Source: Streptomyces leeuwenhoekii
GTDB lineage: Bacteria > Actinomycetota > Actinomycetes > Streptomycetales > Streptomycetaceae
NCBI RefSeq assembly: GCF_001013905.1
Contig: NZ_LN831790.1
Location: 1,550,001 to 1,614,000 of the forward strand
Direction: 5' to 3'
Length of the DNA stretch: 64,000 bases
The notes under the pieces are model-generated. The model searched no databases. It saw only the letters and a program-made list of their open reading frames with translations, and was not told where the DNA came from. The first letter of the stretch is position 1. Every line of letters begins with the position of its first letter. The position numbers and the translations under genes were made by a program. Of this stretch, positions 44,020 through 52,213 are shown one piece after another.

Positions 44020-44955
44020 TCAGCCGCGCAGGGCGTTCAGCCGCCGCCGGGCCGGTCCCAGGGCCCGCGGGCGGCTCATGATCCCGGCCCAGGGGTCGGT
44101 GCGCGCCTGCTCGACGGCGTCTGCGACGGTCCAGCGGCGCGCGTGCAACTCCGGGTCGTCGAGCTGCGACCAGGCGAAGGGAGCGGCCACGGGGGCGCCT
44201 GGCCGGGCGCGGACCGTGAAGGGCACGACCGCGGTCTGCGCGTAGGCGTTGCGCTGGACGTCCAGATAGAGCCGTCCGCCGCGGTCCTTCTTGCGGGCGG
44301 CGGTGGTGAGCCGGCCGGGATGCGCGGCGGCCAGAAACCCGGCCACGTCGTGAGCGAACTCCCGCACCTCGTCGAAATCCTGACGGCCGTTCAGCGGCAC
44401 CACCACATGCAGTCCGCGCGATCCGGTGGTCATCGGCGCACAGGGCAGCCGCAGTTCGCCGAGCAGCTCCGAGAGGAGAAAGGCGGCCTCGCGCACGGGC
44501 GCGAAGTCGTCGCCGGGCGGATCGAGGTCGAACACGAGCCGGTCGGGCCGGTCCACCGCGGTGGTCCGGGACAGCCAGCGGTGCAGGGTGAAGGCGGCCT
44601 GGTCGACGAGGTAGAGGAGGGTGGCCTGGTCGTCGCAGACCGTGTGGCACACGGTGCCGCCTTCCTTCGCCACCTCCACCCGGGTGATCCACTCCGGATA
44701 GTGGTCCGGGGTGTTCTTCTGCATGAAGCGCGGGCCGTCCGGCCCGTCCGGATACCGCTCCAGCATCAACGGGCGGCCCCGCAGGTGCGGCAGCATGAAC
44801 GGGGCGACGGCCCGGTAGTAGTCGACGAGGTCGCCCTTGGTGTACTCCTGCGGGCGCCCCGCCCCGCCGTCGCCGGGCAGCAGCACCTTGCCGGGCCGGT
44901 GGATCTCCACGGTGCGCCGGCCGGCCCGTATGGTCCGGGCGCCGTCATCGCTCAC
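44020..44955 (-). CDS. LigD-type DNA polymerase/primase domain protein
   Basis: The 311-residue protein is the stand-alone polymerase domain (PolDom, archaeo-eukaryotic primase fold) of LigD, used in non-homologous end joining. The catalytic aspartates are Asp143 and Asp145 in VFDLDPPGDDF. The motif TTGSRGLHVVVPL (176-188) and TPDHYPEWITR are typical. There is no ligase or nuclease domain, and no ku gene lies beside it. The start is GTG at 44955. It is divergent in function from the adjacent gvp operon, though on the same strand. Confidence 0.9.
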   Translation of the reverse strand: MSDDGARTIRAGRRTVEIHRPGKVLLPGDGGAGRPQEYTKGDLVDYYRAVAPFMLPHLRGRPLMLERYPDGPDGPRFMQKNTPDHYPEWITRVEVAKEGGTVCHTVCDDQATLLYLVDQAAFTLHRWLSRTTAVDRPDRLVFDLDPPGDDFAPVREAAFLLSELLGELRLPCAPMTTGSRGLHVVVPLNGRQDFDEVREFAHDVAGFLAAAHPGRLTTAARKKDRGGRLYLDVQRNAYAQTAVVPFTVRARPGAPVAAPFAWSQLDDPELHARRWTVADAVEQARTDPWAGIMSRPRALGPARRRLNALRG

Positions 44956-45096
44956 GGCGCCCTCCCCGGACCGGCCCGGGCGGCGCCGGCCGCTCGGCGC
45001 ACCCGGCCCCGGCGGTGCCGCGCCCCGCCGGCCGTTCGTGGCACCCGCCCCGCGCGGCCCGGACGCCCCGGTGAGCGCTCCCGGCCCCGCGACCGG

Positions 45097-46944
45097 TCAC
45101 GGCACCACCGCCTGCTCGGTCAGCAGGCGGCCGGCCGCGGTGATCGACTCCGCGTCGATGCCCGCGGCGCGCAACTGCTCCGCCGGGGACGCCGAGCCCG
45201 GCATCGTACGGACGGCGAGCCGCACCAGACGCGGTACGGGCCGCCCGTCGCCGAAGGCGTCGAGGACCGCGTCCCCGAGGCCGCCCTCCTCACGGTGGTC
45301 CTCCACGGTCAGCAGGCAGCCGGTCTCCTCGGCGGCCTGCCGCAGCGTGGCCCGGTCGACTGGCTTGACCGAGTACAGGTCGATCACGCGGACCGGGATG
45401 CCCTCGCGGCCGAGCGCGTCGGCCGCGGCCAGCGCCTCGGGGACGGTGACCCCCGCCGCGACGATGGTCATGCGGTCCTCGGCGGAGGAGCGCAGCACCT
45501 TGCTCCCGCCGATCGGGAACTCCTCGTCGGGGCCGTAGATCACCTCGCTGCCGCCGCGCGAGGTGCGCAGATAGCGGATGCCGTCCAGGTCCGCCATCGC
45601 GGCGACGAGCCGGGCGGTCTGGTTGGCGTCGCACGGGTACAGCACGGTGGAGCCGTGGACGGCCCGCATCATCGCCAGGTCCTCCAGACCCATCTGGCTG
45701 GGTCCGTCCTGGCCGATGGCGACCCCCGCGTGGGAGCCGACGAGGTTGATGCCGGAGCCGCTGACGGCGGCCATGCGCACGAAGTCGTAGGCGCGCGTCA
45801 GGAACGCCGCGAACGTGGACGCGTACGGCACCCAGCCGCGCGCCGCGATCCCGACCGCGGTGGCGACCATCTGCTGCTCGGCGATGTAGCACTCGACGTA
45901 GCGGTCGGGATGCTCCTTGGCGAAGAACTCGGCGCGCGTGGAGTCGCCCACCTCGCCGTCGAGGGCGACGACGTCGTCCCGGGCCGTGCCGAGCGCGGCC
46001 AGCGCCTTCCCGTAGGCGTCGCGGGTGGCGGCCTTCTCGCCCTTGTCCCAGCGGGGCAGCTCGACGGAGCGGGAGTCCACCGCGTGCGGGACGCGCGCGG
46101 CCGGCGGCTCGTGCACCCGGACGCGCAGGTCCCGGGGGCCGCCGAGTTCGGCGATCGCCTCGTCGGCGTCGGGCAGCGGCTTGCCGTGCAGGCCCTCGCG
46201 GTCCTCGACGCCCTCGACGCCCTTGCCCTTGAGGGTGCGGGCTAGGATCGCGGTGGGCTGGCCCCGGGTGGACAGGGCTTCCCCGTAGGCGCGGTCGACG
46301 GCGTCCACGTCGTGGCCGTCGACCTCGACGGTGTGCCAGCCGAACGCCTGGAAACGGCGCGCGTAGGCGTCCAGGTCGTGGCCGTGCCGGGTGGGGCCGC
46401 GCTGGCCGAGCCGGTTGACGTCGACGATCGCGACGAGGTTGTCGAGGTTCTCGAACCCGGCGGCCTCGGCGGCTTCCCACACCGATCCCTCGGCCAGCTC
46501 GCTGTCGCCGCACAGTACCCACACCCGGTAGTCGGTGCGGTCCAGCCGCTTGCCGGCCAGGGCGATGCCGACCCCGACCGGCAGGCCCTGCCCGAGCGAG
46601 CCGGTCGCCGTCTCGACCCAGGGCAGCCGCTGCGGGGTGGGATGGCCCTCGAGGCGGCTGCCCAGCTTGCGGAAGGTGAGCAGCTCCTCGTCGTCGATGG
46701 CGCCGGCCGCCTTGTAGGCGGCGTACAGCAGCGGCGAGGCGTGCCCCTTGGAGAGCACGAAGCGGTCGTTGCCGGAGTGGGCGGGGCGGGCGAAGTCGTA
46801 GCGGAGGTGGTTGGCGAGGAGGACGGCCATCAGGTCCGCGGCGGACATCGACGAGGTCGGATGCCCGGATCCCGCGGCGGCGGAGGCGCGCACGCTGTCC
46901 ACGCGCAACTGCCGGCCGAGTTCGACGAGTTCACCGGTGTTCAT
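45097..46944 (-). CDS. tkt: Transketolase
   Basis: The 615-residue protein is a complete transketolase of the shorter type: N-terminal ThDP domain (LSKGHASPLLYAAYKAAG, the GDSELAEGSVWEA motif and VDVNRLGQRG), a PYR domain (CYIAEQQMVATAVGIAARG, SHAGVAIGQDGPSQMGLED) and a C-terminal domain. It transfers two-carbon units in the pentose phosphate pathway. It is likely an accessory copy rather than the main Streptomyces transketolase, which has a different neighbourhood. AAGGAG precedes the ATG, and the start overlaps the oxidoreductase stop by 4 bp. Confidence 0.92.
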   Translation of the reverse strand: MNTGELVELGRQLRVDSVRASAAAGSGHPTSSMSAADLMAVLLANHLRYDFARPAHSGNDRFVLSKGHASPLLYAAYKAAGAIDDEELLTFRKLGSRLEGHPTPQRLPWVETATGSLGQGLPVGVGIALAGKRLDRTDYRVWVLCGDSELAEGSVWEAAEAAGFENLDNLVAIVDVNRLGQRGPTRHGHDLDAYARRFQAFGWHTVEVDGHDVDAVDRAYGEALSTRGQPTAILARTLKGKGVEGVEDREGLHGKPLPDADEAIAELGGPRDLRVRVHEPPAARVPHAVDSRSVELPRWDKGEKAATRDAYGKALAALGTARDDVVALDGEVGDSTRAEFFAKEHPDRYVECYIAEQQMVATAVGIAARGWVPYASTFAAFLTRAYDFVRMAAVSGSGINLVGSHAGVAIGQDGPSQMGLEDLAMMRAVHGSTVLYPCDANQTARLVAAMADLDGIRYLRTSRGGSEVIYGPDEEFPIGGSKVLRSSAEDRMTIVAAGVTVPEALAAADALGREGIPVRVIDLYSVKPVDRATLRQAAEETGCLLTVEDHREEGGLGDAVLDAFGDGRPVPRLVRLAVRTMPGSASPAEQLRAAGIDAESITAAGRLLTEQAVVP

Positions 46945-48503
46945 GAGTCTCCTTCCGCGGGCGCGTCGGACCGCTTGACGGGGCCGGGTGCGATGTCGGG
47001 GCCGGGCGCGGGCTGCCCCTCGGGGGGTTCCAGGTGCCCCAGGCGCCTCGGGTGCCCGGGCTGCCCTGGACCGGTGGATTCCGTCCCGCCGGGTGGCCGG
47101 GCGGCGGGCGCACCGCCGGGCCGCTCCGGGGCCGGTGCACGGCCGGGCGGTCCCGTGACGGGCCCCGAGGGCGCGGCGCCCTCCCGCCCCGCGCCGGCCG
47201 GGGCCCGCGCCAGCTCCGGGGAGGCCGTGTCCAGCGGCACCGCCCAGGACCGTACGAGCCCCAACTGCACGGCCTGGCGCGGCAGTACGGCGTCCAGCAG
47301 CCAGTCCGCGGCGACCCGCACCCGGTTCCCGGGCATAGCCGCGAGGTGGTAGCCGCGGGTGACCGCTCCGGCCACCGGACCGGACAGGGCGACACCGAGC
47401 GGATCCGCGGCGGCCTTGGCGCCGCCGAGGTCGACGACGAAGCCGAGGTCGCGATGGCGGTACGGGCGCCGCCGGGCGCCTTCCAGCCCGAGGGAGGCCG
47501 CGACGTTGTGGGCGCAGACCTTGCCGTGCCGCCAGGCGTGCTGCGCGGTCATCGGCGTGTACCGGCCGGGCTTGCCGAGGTCGGGCACCGCGGCCACGTC
47601 ACCGCAGGCGAACAGCTCGGGGCGGCCGGGGACCTGCAGGTACGGGTCGACGAGCAGCCGGCCGCGCTCCATGGGCAGCCCGAGGGACTCCACGAGCGGG
47701 TCGGGCCGCACGCCGACGCACCACACCAGGGTGCGGGTGCGGACGAACTCGCCGTCGGTGAGCAGGACCCCGTCGGGCGTGGCCTCCCGCACGGAGGTCC
47801 CCGTCCGCACCTCGACGCCCCGCTGCCGCAGGACCCGGTCGGCGGTGGCCGACAGTTTCCCGCCCATCTCGGGCAGCACGCGGGGCGCGACGTCCAGCAG
47901 CATCCAGCGGGGCCGCAGACCGCCGCGCAGGGGACGCCCGCGGACCTGCGCGTCGGTGAACATCTGGCCGTGCGCGGCGACCTCGGTACCGGTGTATCCG
48001 GCGCCGACCACCACGAAGGTGCACCGGGCGGTGTCCTGCGCGGGGTCGCCGCCCGCGGCGGCCAGCTCCACCTGCCGGGTGACGTGGTCGCGCAGGTACA
48101 GCGCCTCCGGCAGCCCCCGGAAGCCGTGCGCGTGCTCGGCGACGCCGGGGACGGGCAGCAGTCTGTTGACACTGCCGGCGGCGAGCACCAGCCGGTCGTA
48201 GCCGAGGGTGCCGTCCTGCCCCTCGGGGTCCGTGTAGTGCACGGTGCGGCCGTCGGGGTCGATCCGCACGGCCTCACCCAGTACCAGTCGTACCCCCGGC
48301 AGCGTGGCCGAGAGGGACACGGTGACCCGGCGCGGTTCGAGTATGCCGGCGGCGACCTGGGGCAGCAGAGGCAGGTAGAGGAAGTAGTCGGTGGGATTCA
48401 GCAGCGTGATGTCGGCCTGGCGCCGGGCGAGCCGGGACAGGGTGCGGGCCGTCCGGTACCCGGCGAAGCCGGCACCGACGATCACGATGCGGGGTCGGCT
48501 CAC
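46941..48503 (-). CDS. NAD(P)/FAD-dependent oxidoreductase, NDH-2-like
   Basis: The 520-residue protein has two Rossmann motifs: FAD-binding VGAGFAGY (9-16) and NAD(P)-binding VVVGAGYTGTEVAA, plus the FAD-contact CGDVAAVP. This is the layout of type II NADH:quinone dehydrogenases and related sulfide or ferredoxin reductases. About 75 C-terminal residues are Pro/Gly-rich and probably disordered. The start is GTG at 48503 with GGAGGCGAG upstream. It is translationally coupled to transketolase, which is unusual and suggests a common redox role. Confidence 0.88.
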   Translation of the reverse strand: MSRPRIVIVGAGFAGYRTARTLSRLARRQADITLLNPTDYFLYLPLLPQVAAGILEPRRVTVSLSATLPGVRLVLGEAVRIDPDGRTVHYTDPEGQDGTLGYDRLVLAAGSVNRLLPVPGVAEHAHGFRGLPEALYLRDHVTRQVELAAAGGDPAQDTARCTFVVVGAGYTGTEVAAHGQMFTDAQVRGRPLRGGLRPRWMLLDVAPRVLPEMGGKLSATADRVLRQRGVEVRTGTSVREATPDGVLLTDGEFVRTRTLVWCVGVRPDPLVESLGLPMERGRLLVDPYLQVPGRPELFACGDVAAVPDLGKPGRYTPMTAQHAWRHGKVCAHNVAASLGLEGARRRPYRHRDLGFVVDLGGAKAAADPLGVALSGPVAGAVTRGYHLAAMPGNRVRVAADWLLDAVLPRQAVQLGLVRSWAVPLDTASPELARAPAGAGREGAAPSGPVTGPPGRAPAPERPGGAPAARPPGGTESTGPGQPGHPRRLGHLEPPEGQPAPGPDIAPGPVKRSDAPAEGDS

Positions 48504-48672
48504 GGTCTCGCCTCCGGGCTGTCGCGTACCTCGAACCTTCCGCGTCCCCCTGACCAGGGCGGCCAAACGTCGGCCGGGGCGCGCCCCCGGGTCCGGCCGG
48601 CGGTTTCCGGACCGGCCGGCGGGTAACCCGGGGCGAGAACCACACCCCCCCACGCCCCGGAGGCAGACCCCC

Positions 48673-49632
48673 ATGCCCGAGTACGGCTACTTCCTCTCCT
48701 GCGAGCAGCACGGGCCCGCCGAGCTGCTGGAGCAGGCCCGCATGGCCGAGCAGGCCGGTTTCCAGGCGCTGTGGATCTCCGACCACTACCACCCGTGGAA
48801 CGACGCGCAGGGCCAGAGTCCGTTCGTGTGGTCGGTGATCGGCGCGCTCTCCGAGGCGGTGTCCCTGCCGATCGAGACGGCGGTGACCTGCCCGACCGTG
48901 CGCGTCCACCCGGCGGTGGTGGCGCAGGCCGCGGCGACCAGCGCGGTGATGACCGACGGCCGCTTCCGGCTCGGCGTCGGCACCGGTGAGGCGCTCAACG
49001 AGCACATCGTCGGCCACACCTGGCCGCCCGCGCATGTGCGTCTGGAGATGCTGGAAGAGGCCGTCCAAATCATGCGGCGGCTGTTCACCGGCGAGGAGGT
49101 CAACCACCACGGCACGCACTACACGGTGGAGAACGCCCGCCTGTACACCGTCCCGGACCAGCCGGTCCCGATCGACATCTCCGGTTTCGGGCCCGCGGCG
49201 ACGGCGCTGGCCTCCCGGGTCGGCGACGGCTACATCACGATGATGCCGGACGCCTCGATGGTGGAGCAGTACCGCAAGGGCGGAGGCGGCGGCAAGCTGG
49301 TCAGCGGCGGTACCAAGGTCTGCTACGACACCGACAGGGACGCGGCGGTACGGACCGTGCACCGGCTGTGGGCCAACGAGCTGCTGCCCGGCGAGCTGGG
49401 CCAGGTGCTGCCCTCCCCGAAGCACTTCGAGCAGGCGCAGACCCTCGTCACCGAGGACATGGTGCGGGAGAGCCGGGTGTGTGGCGATTCCCCGGACGAG
49501 CACGTCGCGGAGCTGAAGCGGTTCGCCGACGCCGGATTCGACCGGGTCTACGTCAACCAGATCGGCCCGGACGTGCGCGGCTTCTTCGACTTCTACCGCA
49601 CGAAGGTGCTGCCGCAGCTCCAGACGGTGTGA
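48673..49632 (+). CDS. LLM-class F420-dependent oxidoreductase
   Basis: The 319-residue protein belongs to the luciferase-like monooxygenase superfamily and resembles the F420-dependent glucose-6-phosphate dehydrogenase-like subgroup. Segments such as ISDHYHPWNDAQGQSPFVW, TAVTCPTVRVHPAVVAQAAA and RLGVGTGEALNEHIVG fit. It would use deazaflavin F420 with an unidentified substrate. The ATG at 48673 has GGAGG 9 bp upstream. The gene diverges from the NDH-2-like gene. A 10-bp stem-loop follows it. Confidence 0.87.
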   Translation: MPEYGYFLSCEQHGPAELLEQARMAEQAGFQALWISDHYHPWNDAQGQSPFVWSVIGALSEAVSLPIETAVTCPTVRVHPAVVAQAAATSAVMTDGRFRLGVGTGEALNEHIVGHTWPPAHVRLEMLEEAVQIMRRLFTGEEVNHHGTHYTVENARLYTVPDQPVPIDISGFGPAATALASRVGDGYITMMPDASMVEQYRKGGGGGKLVSGGTKVCYDTDRDAAVRTVHRLWANELLPGELGQVLPSPKHFEQAQTLVTEDMVRESRVCGDSPDEHVAELKRFADAGFDRVYVNQIGPDVRGFFDFYRTKVLPQLQTV

Positions 49633-49639
49633 GAGGACG

Positions 49640-49673
49640 GTGCGAGAGGACCGGTGCGACCGGCCTCTCGCAC
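49640..49673 (+). terminator. Two-tier stem-loop after the F420 oxidoreductase
   Basis: GTGCGAGAGG (49640-49649) and CCTCTCGCAC (49664-49673) pair perfectly, and CCGGT/ACCGG pair within. It lies 8 bp after the stop codon. Confidence 0.75.
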
Positions 49674-49750
49674 CCGGCCGGATGTGCGCGGAACGCGTGC
49701 GTCACGCCCCTTGCGGCGCGTGACGCTCCGGTCCAACTAGGCTCGCCCGT

Positions 49751-50098
49751 ATGGAGATTCTCGGAGCGACGCTGCGCGTGTGCGTCGACGACCTGGAGAA
49801 AGCGATCCCCTTCTACGAGCGCCTGGCGGGCGGCAGAGCCCTCCGTTTCGAGCGCGGCGGCGTACAGGTGGCCGCGGCGGGCTGCTTCCTGCTGATGAGC
49901 GGCCCCGAGTCCGAGCTGGAGGTGCTGCGCAAGGTCGCCGCGACCATCGCCGTCACGGACGTCGAGGAGACCCACCGGGTCCTCGTCGAACTGGGCGCCG
50001 ACATCATCGCCGGCCCGGTCCCCACCCCCGTGGGCCGCAACCTGATCGTCAGACACCCGGACGGGGCGGTCTACGAGTACGTCGACCGCCGCGCCTGA
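49751..50098 (+). CDS. VOC-family (glyoxalase-like) protein
   Basis: The 115-residue protein has the vicinal oxygen chelate fold: LRVCVDDLEKAIPFYERLAG, then AAAGCFLLMSGPE and NLIVRHPDGAVYEYVD. Members of this fold include glyoxalases, dioxygenases and antibiotic-binding proteins; here the metal site is not clear and the role is unknown. The ATG at 49751 follows TAGGCT at 49739-49744, close enough that the transcript may be leaderless or nearly so. Length is typical for single-domain members. Confidence 0.83.
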   Translation: MEILGATLRVCVDDLEKAIPFYERLAGGRALRFERGGVQVAAAGCFLLMSGPESELEVLRKVAATIAVTDVEETHRVLVELGADIIAGPVPTPVGRNLIVRHPDGAVYEYVDRRA

Positions 50099-50290
50099 CC
50101 CGCGCCACCGCCCGGCACCGTCCCCGCCCGACCGTCCCGCCGCGCCGCGTGGCCGCCACCGCATGCAGCCGTGCGCGCGACGGGATGGCGGCGGCGATCG
50201 CCCGGGACCGGGTGAAGAGCGCCCTGCGGGCCCTCGGCCGCGGCCTGCGCGACCCGCGCCGCACAGCCACCGACCTGGACACCGTGCAGA

Positions 50291-50842
50291 TCAACCGGAA
50301 GTCACCGTCTCGGCGGTGACGGCCCACCGCTGATGGTCGCGCCAGGCCCCGTCGATGTAGAGCATCTTCGGGGAGAACCCCTCCAGCCAAAAGCCGCAGG
50401 CGCGCGCCAGCGCGATCGAGGCGGCGTTGCCCGGCTGGACGTTGATCTCCAGCCGGTGCAGCCGCATCGGCCCGAACGCGTACCCCATGACCAGGCCGAG
50501 CCCCTCCCGCATCAGTCCGCGACCCGCCGCGTGGGCGAAGGCGCCGTAGCCGAGGGCTCCGCTGCGGAAGGCGCCGTGGACGATGTTGTTGATGTTGATG
50601 AACCCGGCCAGGGAGCCGTCGCTCTTCTCGCACACCAGGAATCCGGCCTTGTCCGGGTCCTCGATCAGCCGCCCCGCGTAGGCCGCGTAGGCGGTGTCGT
50701 CGTCCGGCGGGAAGAGCCACGGACGGTGCAGGTCCCGGCTCTCCCGCGCACGGGCGGTGAACTCGGCTCCGTCCTCGTGGGTGAAGGGGCGTATCCCCAC
50801 GCGGGGGCCCTCGGCGAGATAACGGCGAGCGTGGTGCGGCAC
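50291..50842 (-). CDS. GNAT-family N-acetyltransferase (RimJ/RimL-like)
   Basis: The 183-residue protein resembles RimJ/RimL ribosomal-protein acetyltransferases. The acetyl-CoA region is RGLMREGLGLVMGYAFG, and the next strand LHRLEINVQPGNAASIALAR with ACGFWLEG is the usual GNAT C-terminal pattern. The natural substrate could be a ribosomal protein N-terminus or a small amine. The start is GTG at 50842. No operon partner is evident. Confidence 0.88.
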   Translation of the reverse strand: MPHHARRYLAEGPRVGIRPFTHEDGAEFTARARESRDLHRPWLFPPDDDTAYAAYAGRLIEDPDKAGFLVCEKSDGSLAGFININNIVHGAFRSGALGYGAFAHAAGRGLMREGLGLVMGYAFGPMRLHRLEINVQPGNAASIALARACGFWLEGFSPKMLYIDGAWRDHQRWAVTAETVTSG

Positions 50843-50871
50843 GGCGCCAGCTTACGACGCCCCCGGCCGGA

Positions 50872-51131
50872 TCACCCGCCGGCCACCGGCAGCTCGACCA
50901 CCCCGGTGTCGCCCGGCGCGCTGACCACGGTCGCCGGCTTGATCCCCCGGTTCCCGGCGTAGGCGCCGTCGGCGGCCGCGATCACGAACCGGAGCCGGTG
51001 CCCCAGCTCGTAGCGGTGCACGATGCCGGGCAGCGTGACGCGACGAGGGCCGCGCCGAGGGCGAGCGCGAGCGGGCCCCGGGTGCGGCGGGCGCGCCGGG
51101 CGCGTGAGGACCTGGGGAGACGACGGGACAC
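50872..51131 (-). pseudogene. Remnant of a secreted S15-type X-Pro dipeptidyl-peptidase/CocE hydrolase
   Basis: A GGAGG site lies 6 bp before a GTG at 51131, which opens an Arg-rich signal peptide (RGPLALALGAALVA). After about 30 residues the reading frame must shift to give LPGIVHRYELGHRLRFVIAA, then DGAYAGNRGIKPATV and VVELPVAGG, the typical end of the C-terminal beta domain of S15/CocE hydrolases. The alpha/beta catalytic domain (about 500 residues) is absent. A large internal deletion out of frame explains this best. Confidence 0.6.
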
Positions 51132-51174
51132 GGAGACCTCCACACTGAGGGCCCACTGCGCGGGCGACCCGGCT

Positions 51175-51221
51175 TACCGACCGGTAGGTACCGGCCGGGA
51201 GTCATCGTGTGACACGTGTCA
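51175..51221. promoter_or_regulatory. Two operator-like palindromes upstream of the peptidase remnant
   Basis: TACCGACCGGTAGGTA (51175-51190) is a near-perfect TetR-type palindrome (14 of 16 positions symmetric). TGACACGTGTCA (51210-51221) is a perfect 12-bp palindrome. They lie 44 and 79 bp upstream of the remnant's start and may be surviving operators. Confidence 0.4.
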
Positions 51222-51289
51222 GGCACGGGTCAATCACCGGGACGGCGGTTTCTCGGCACCGATCCGGCGCCCGGGGGGCCGGGACCGGT

Positions 51290-52213
51290 TCAGCGCAGCG
51301 CCGGTTCCGCGAGCGTCAACGTGCCGGCGTCGGCGTCCAGTTCGGCCGCCACCCCGAAGGGAACCGTCAGCGCGCCCGCGCAGTGCCCGAAGCCGAACTC
51401 CTCCGCCACCGGCACGCCCAGGCCGCCGAGCCGGTCGGCGAGCAGGGGGCGCAGCCGGTCGCGGGGCTCGCACCGCTCCCACGACCCGAGGAGGACGCCC
51501 CGGACCCCGTCCAGCCAGCCGGCCCGCAGCAACTGGGTCAGGTAGCGGTCCAGCCGGTACGTCTCCTCCCCGACGTCCTCCAGGCACAGCAGCCCGCCGC
51601 GCGCGCCGGGCCGGGCGTGCGGGGTGCCCAGTTCGGCGGCGAGCAGGGACAGGCAGCCGCCGAGTGTGACGCCCCGCGCCCGCCCGGGGACCAGGGGGGC
51701 GCCGCCGGAGACCAGGGTGGTGACCGTCTCCGGGGCGAACAGCGTCGCCTTCAGGTGCTCCTGCGCCCGCCCGTTCTTGAGGAAGTCGACGCCCGCCGCC
51801 ATCGGCCCGTGCAGGGTCACCAGCCCCAGCCGGGTGGCGAACGCCTCGTGCAGCGCGGTGATGTCGCTGAAGCCGACGAACACCTTCGGCCCGGCCGCCC
51901 GCATCGCCTCCCAGTCGAGCAGGTCGGCGATCCGCTGGGCGCCGTAGCCGCCGCGGGCGCACAGCACCGCGTCCACGGACGGGTCGCACCACGCGCTTCG
52001 CAGATCGGCGGCCCGGTCCGCGTCCGCGCCCGCCAGGTAGCCGAACGTGCCGTGGCGGTCCAGGACATGGGGTGCCACGACCGGGTCGAGGTGCCAGCCG
52101 CGCAGCACGTCGAGCCCCGCCTGGAGACGCTCCTCGGGCACCGGTCCGCTCGGCGCGACGACGGCCACCCGGGCGCCGGGCGTGAGCCGGGCCGGGCGCA
52201 GCAGGGTCTTCAC
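51290..52213 (-). CDS. S66-family LD-carboxypeptidase
   Basis: The 307-residue protein is a peptidase S66 (murein LD-carboxypeptidase A) member. The catalytic triad is visible as Ser in GFSDITALH, Glu in CLEDVGEETYRLD and His in FGHCAGALTVPFG. Such enzymes remove the terminal D-Ala from muropeptide stem peptides during cell-wall recycling. It lacks a signal peptide. The GTG start overlaps the S9 peptidase stop by 4 bp (GTGA). Confidence 0.9.
   Translation of the reverse strand: MKTLLRPARLTPGARVAVVAPSGPVPEERLQAGLDVLRGWHLDPVVAPHVLDRHGTFGYLAGADADRAADLRSAWCDPSVDAVLCARGGYGAQRIADLLDWEAMRAAGPKVFVGFSDITALHEAFATRLGLVTLHGPMAAGVDFLKNGRAQEHLKATLFAPETVTTLVSGGAPLVPGRARGVTLGGCLSLLAAELGTPHARPGARGGLLCLEDVGEETYRLDRYLTQLLRAGWLDGVRGVLLGSWERCEPRDRLRPLLADRLGGLGVPVAEEFGFGHCAGALTVPFGVAAELDADAGTLTLAEPALR

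Noticed and set aside
50185..50319. 44-codon plus-strand ORF after the VOC gene
   Set aside because: No ribosome site, overlaps the convergent acetyltransferase gene, and the basic product looks like a chance frame.
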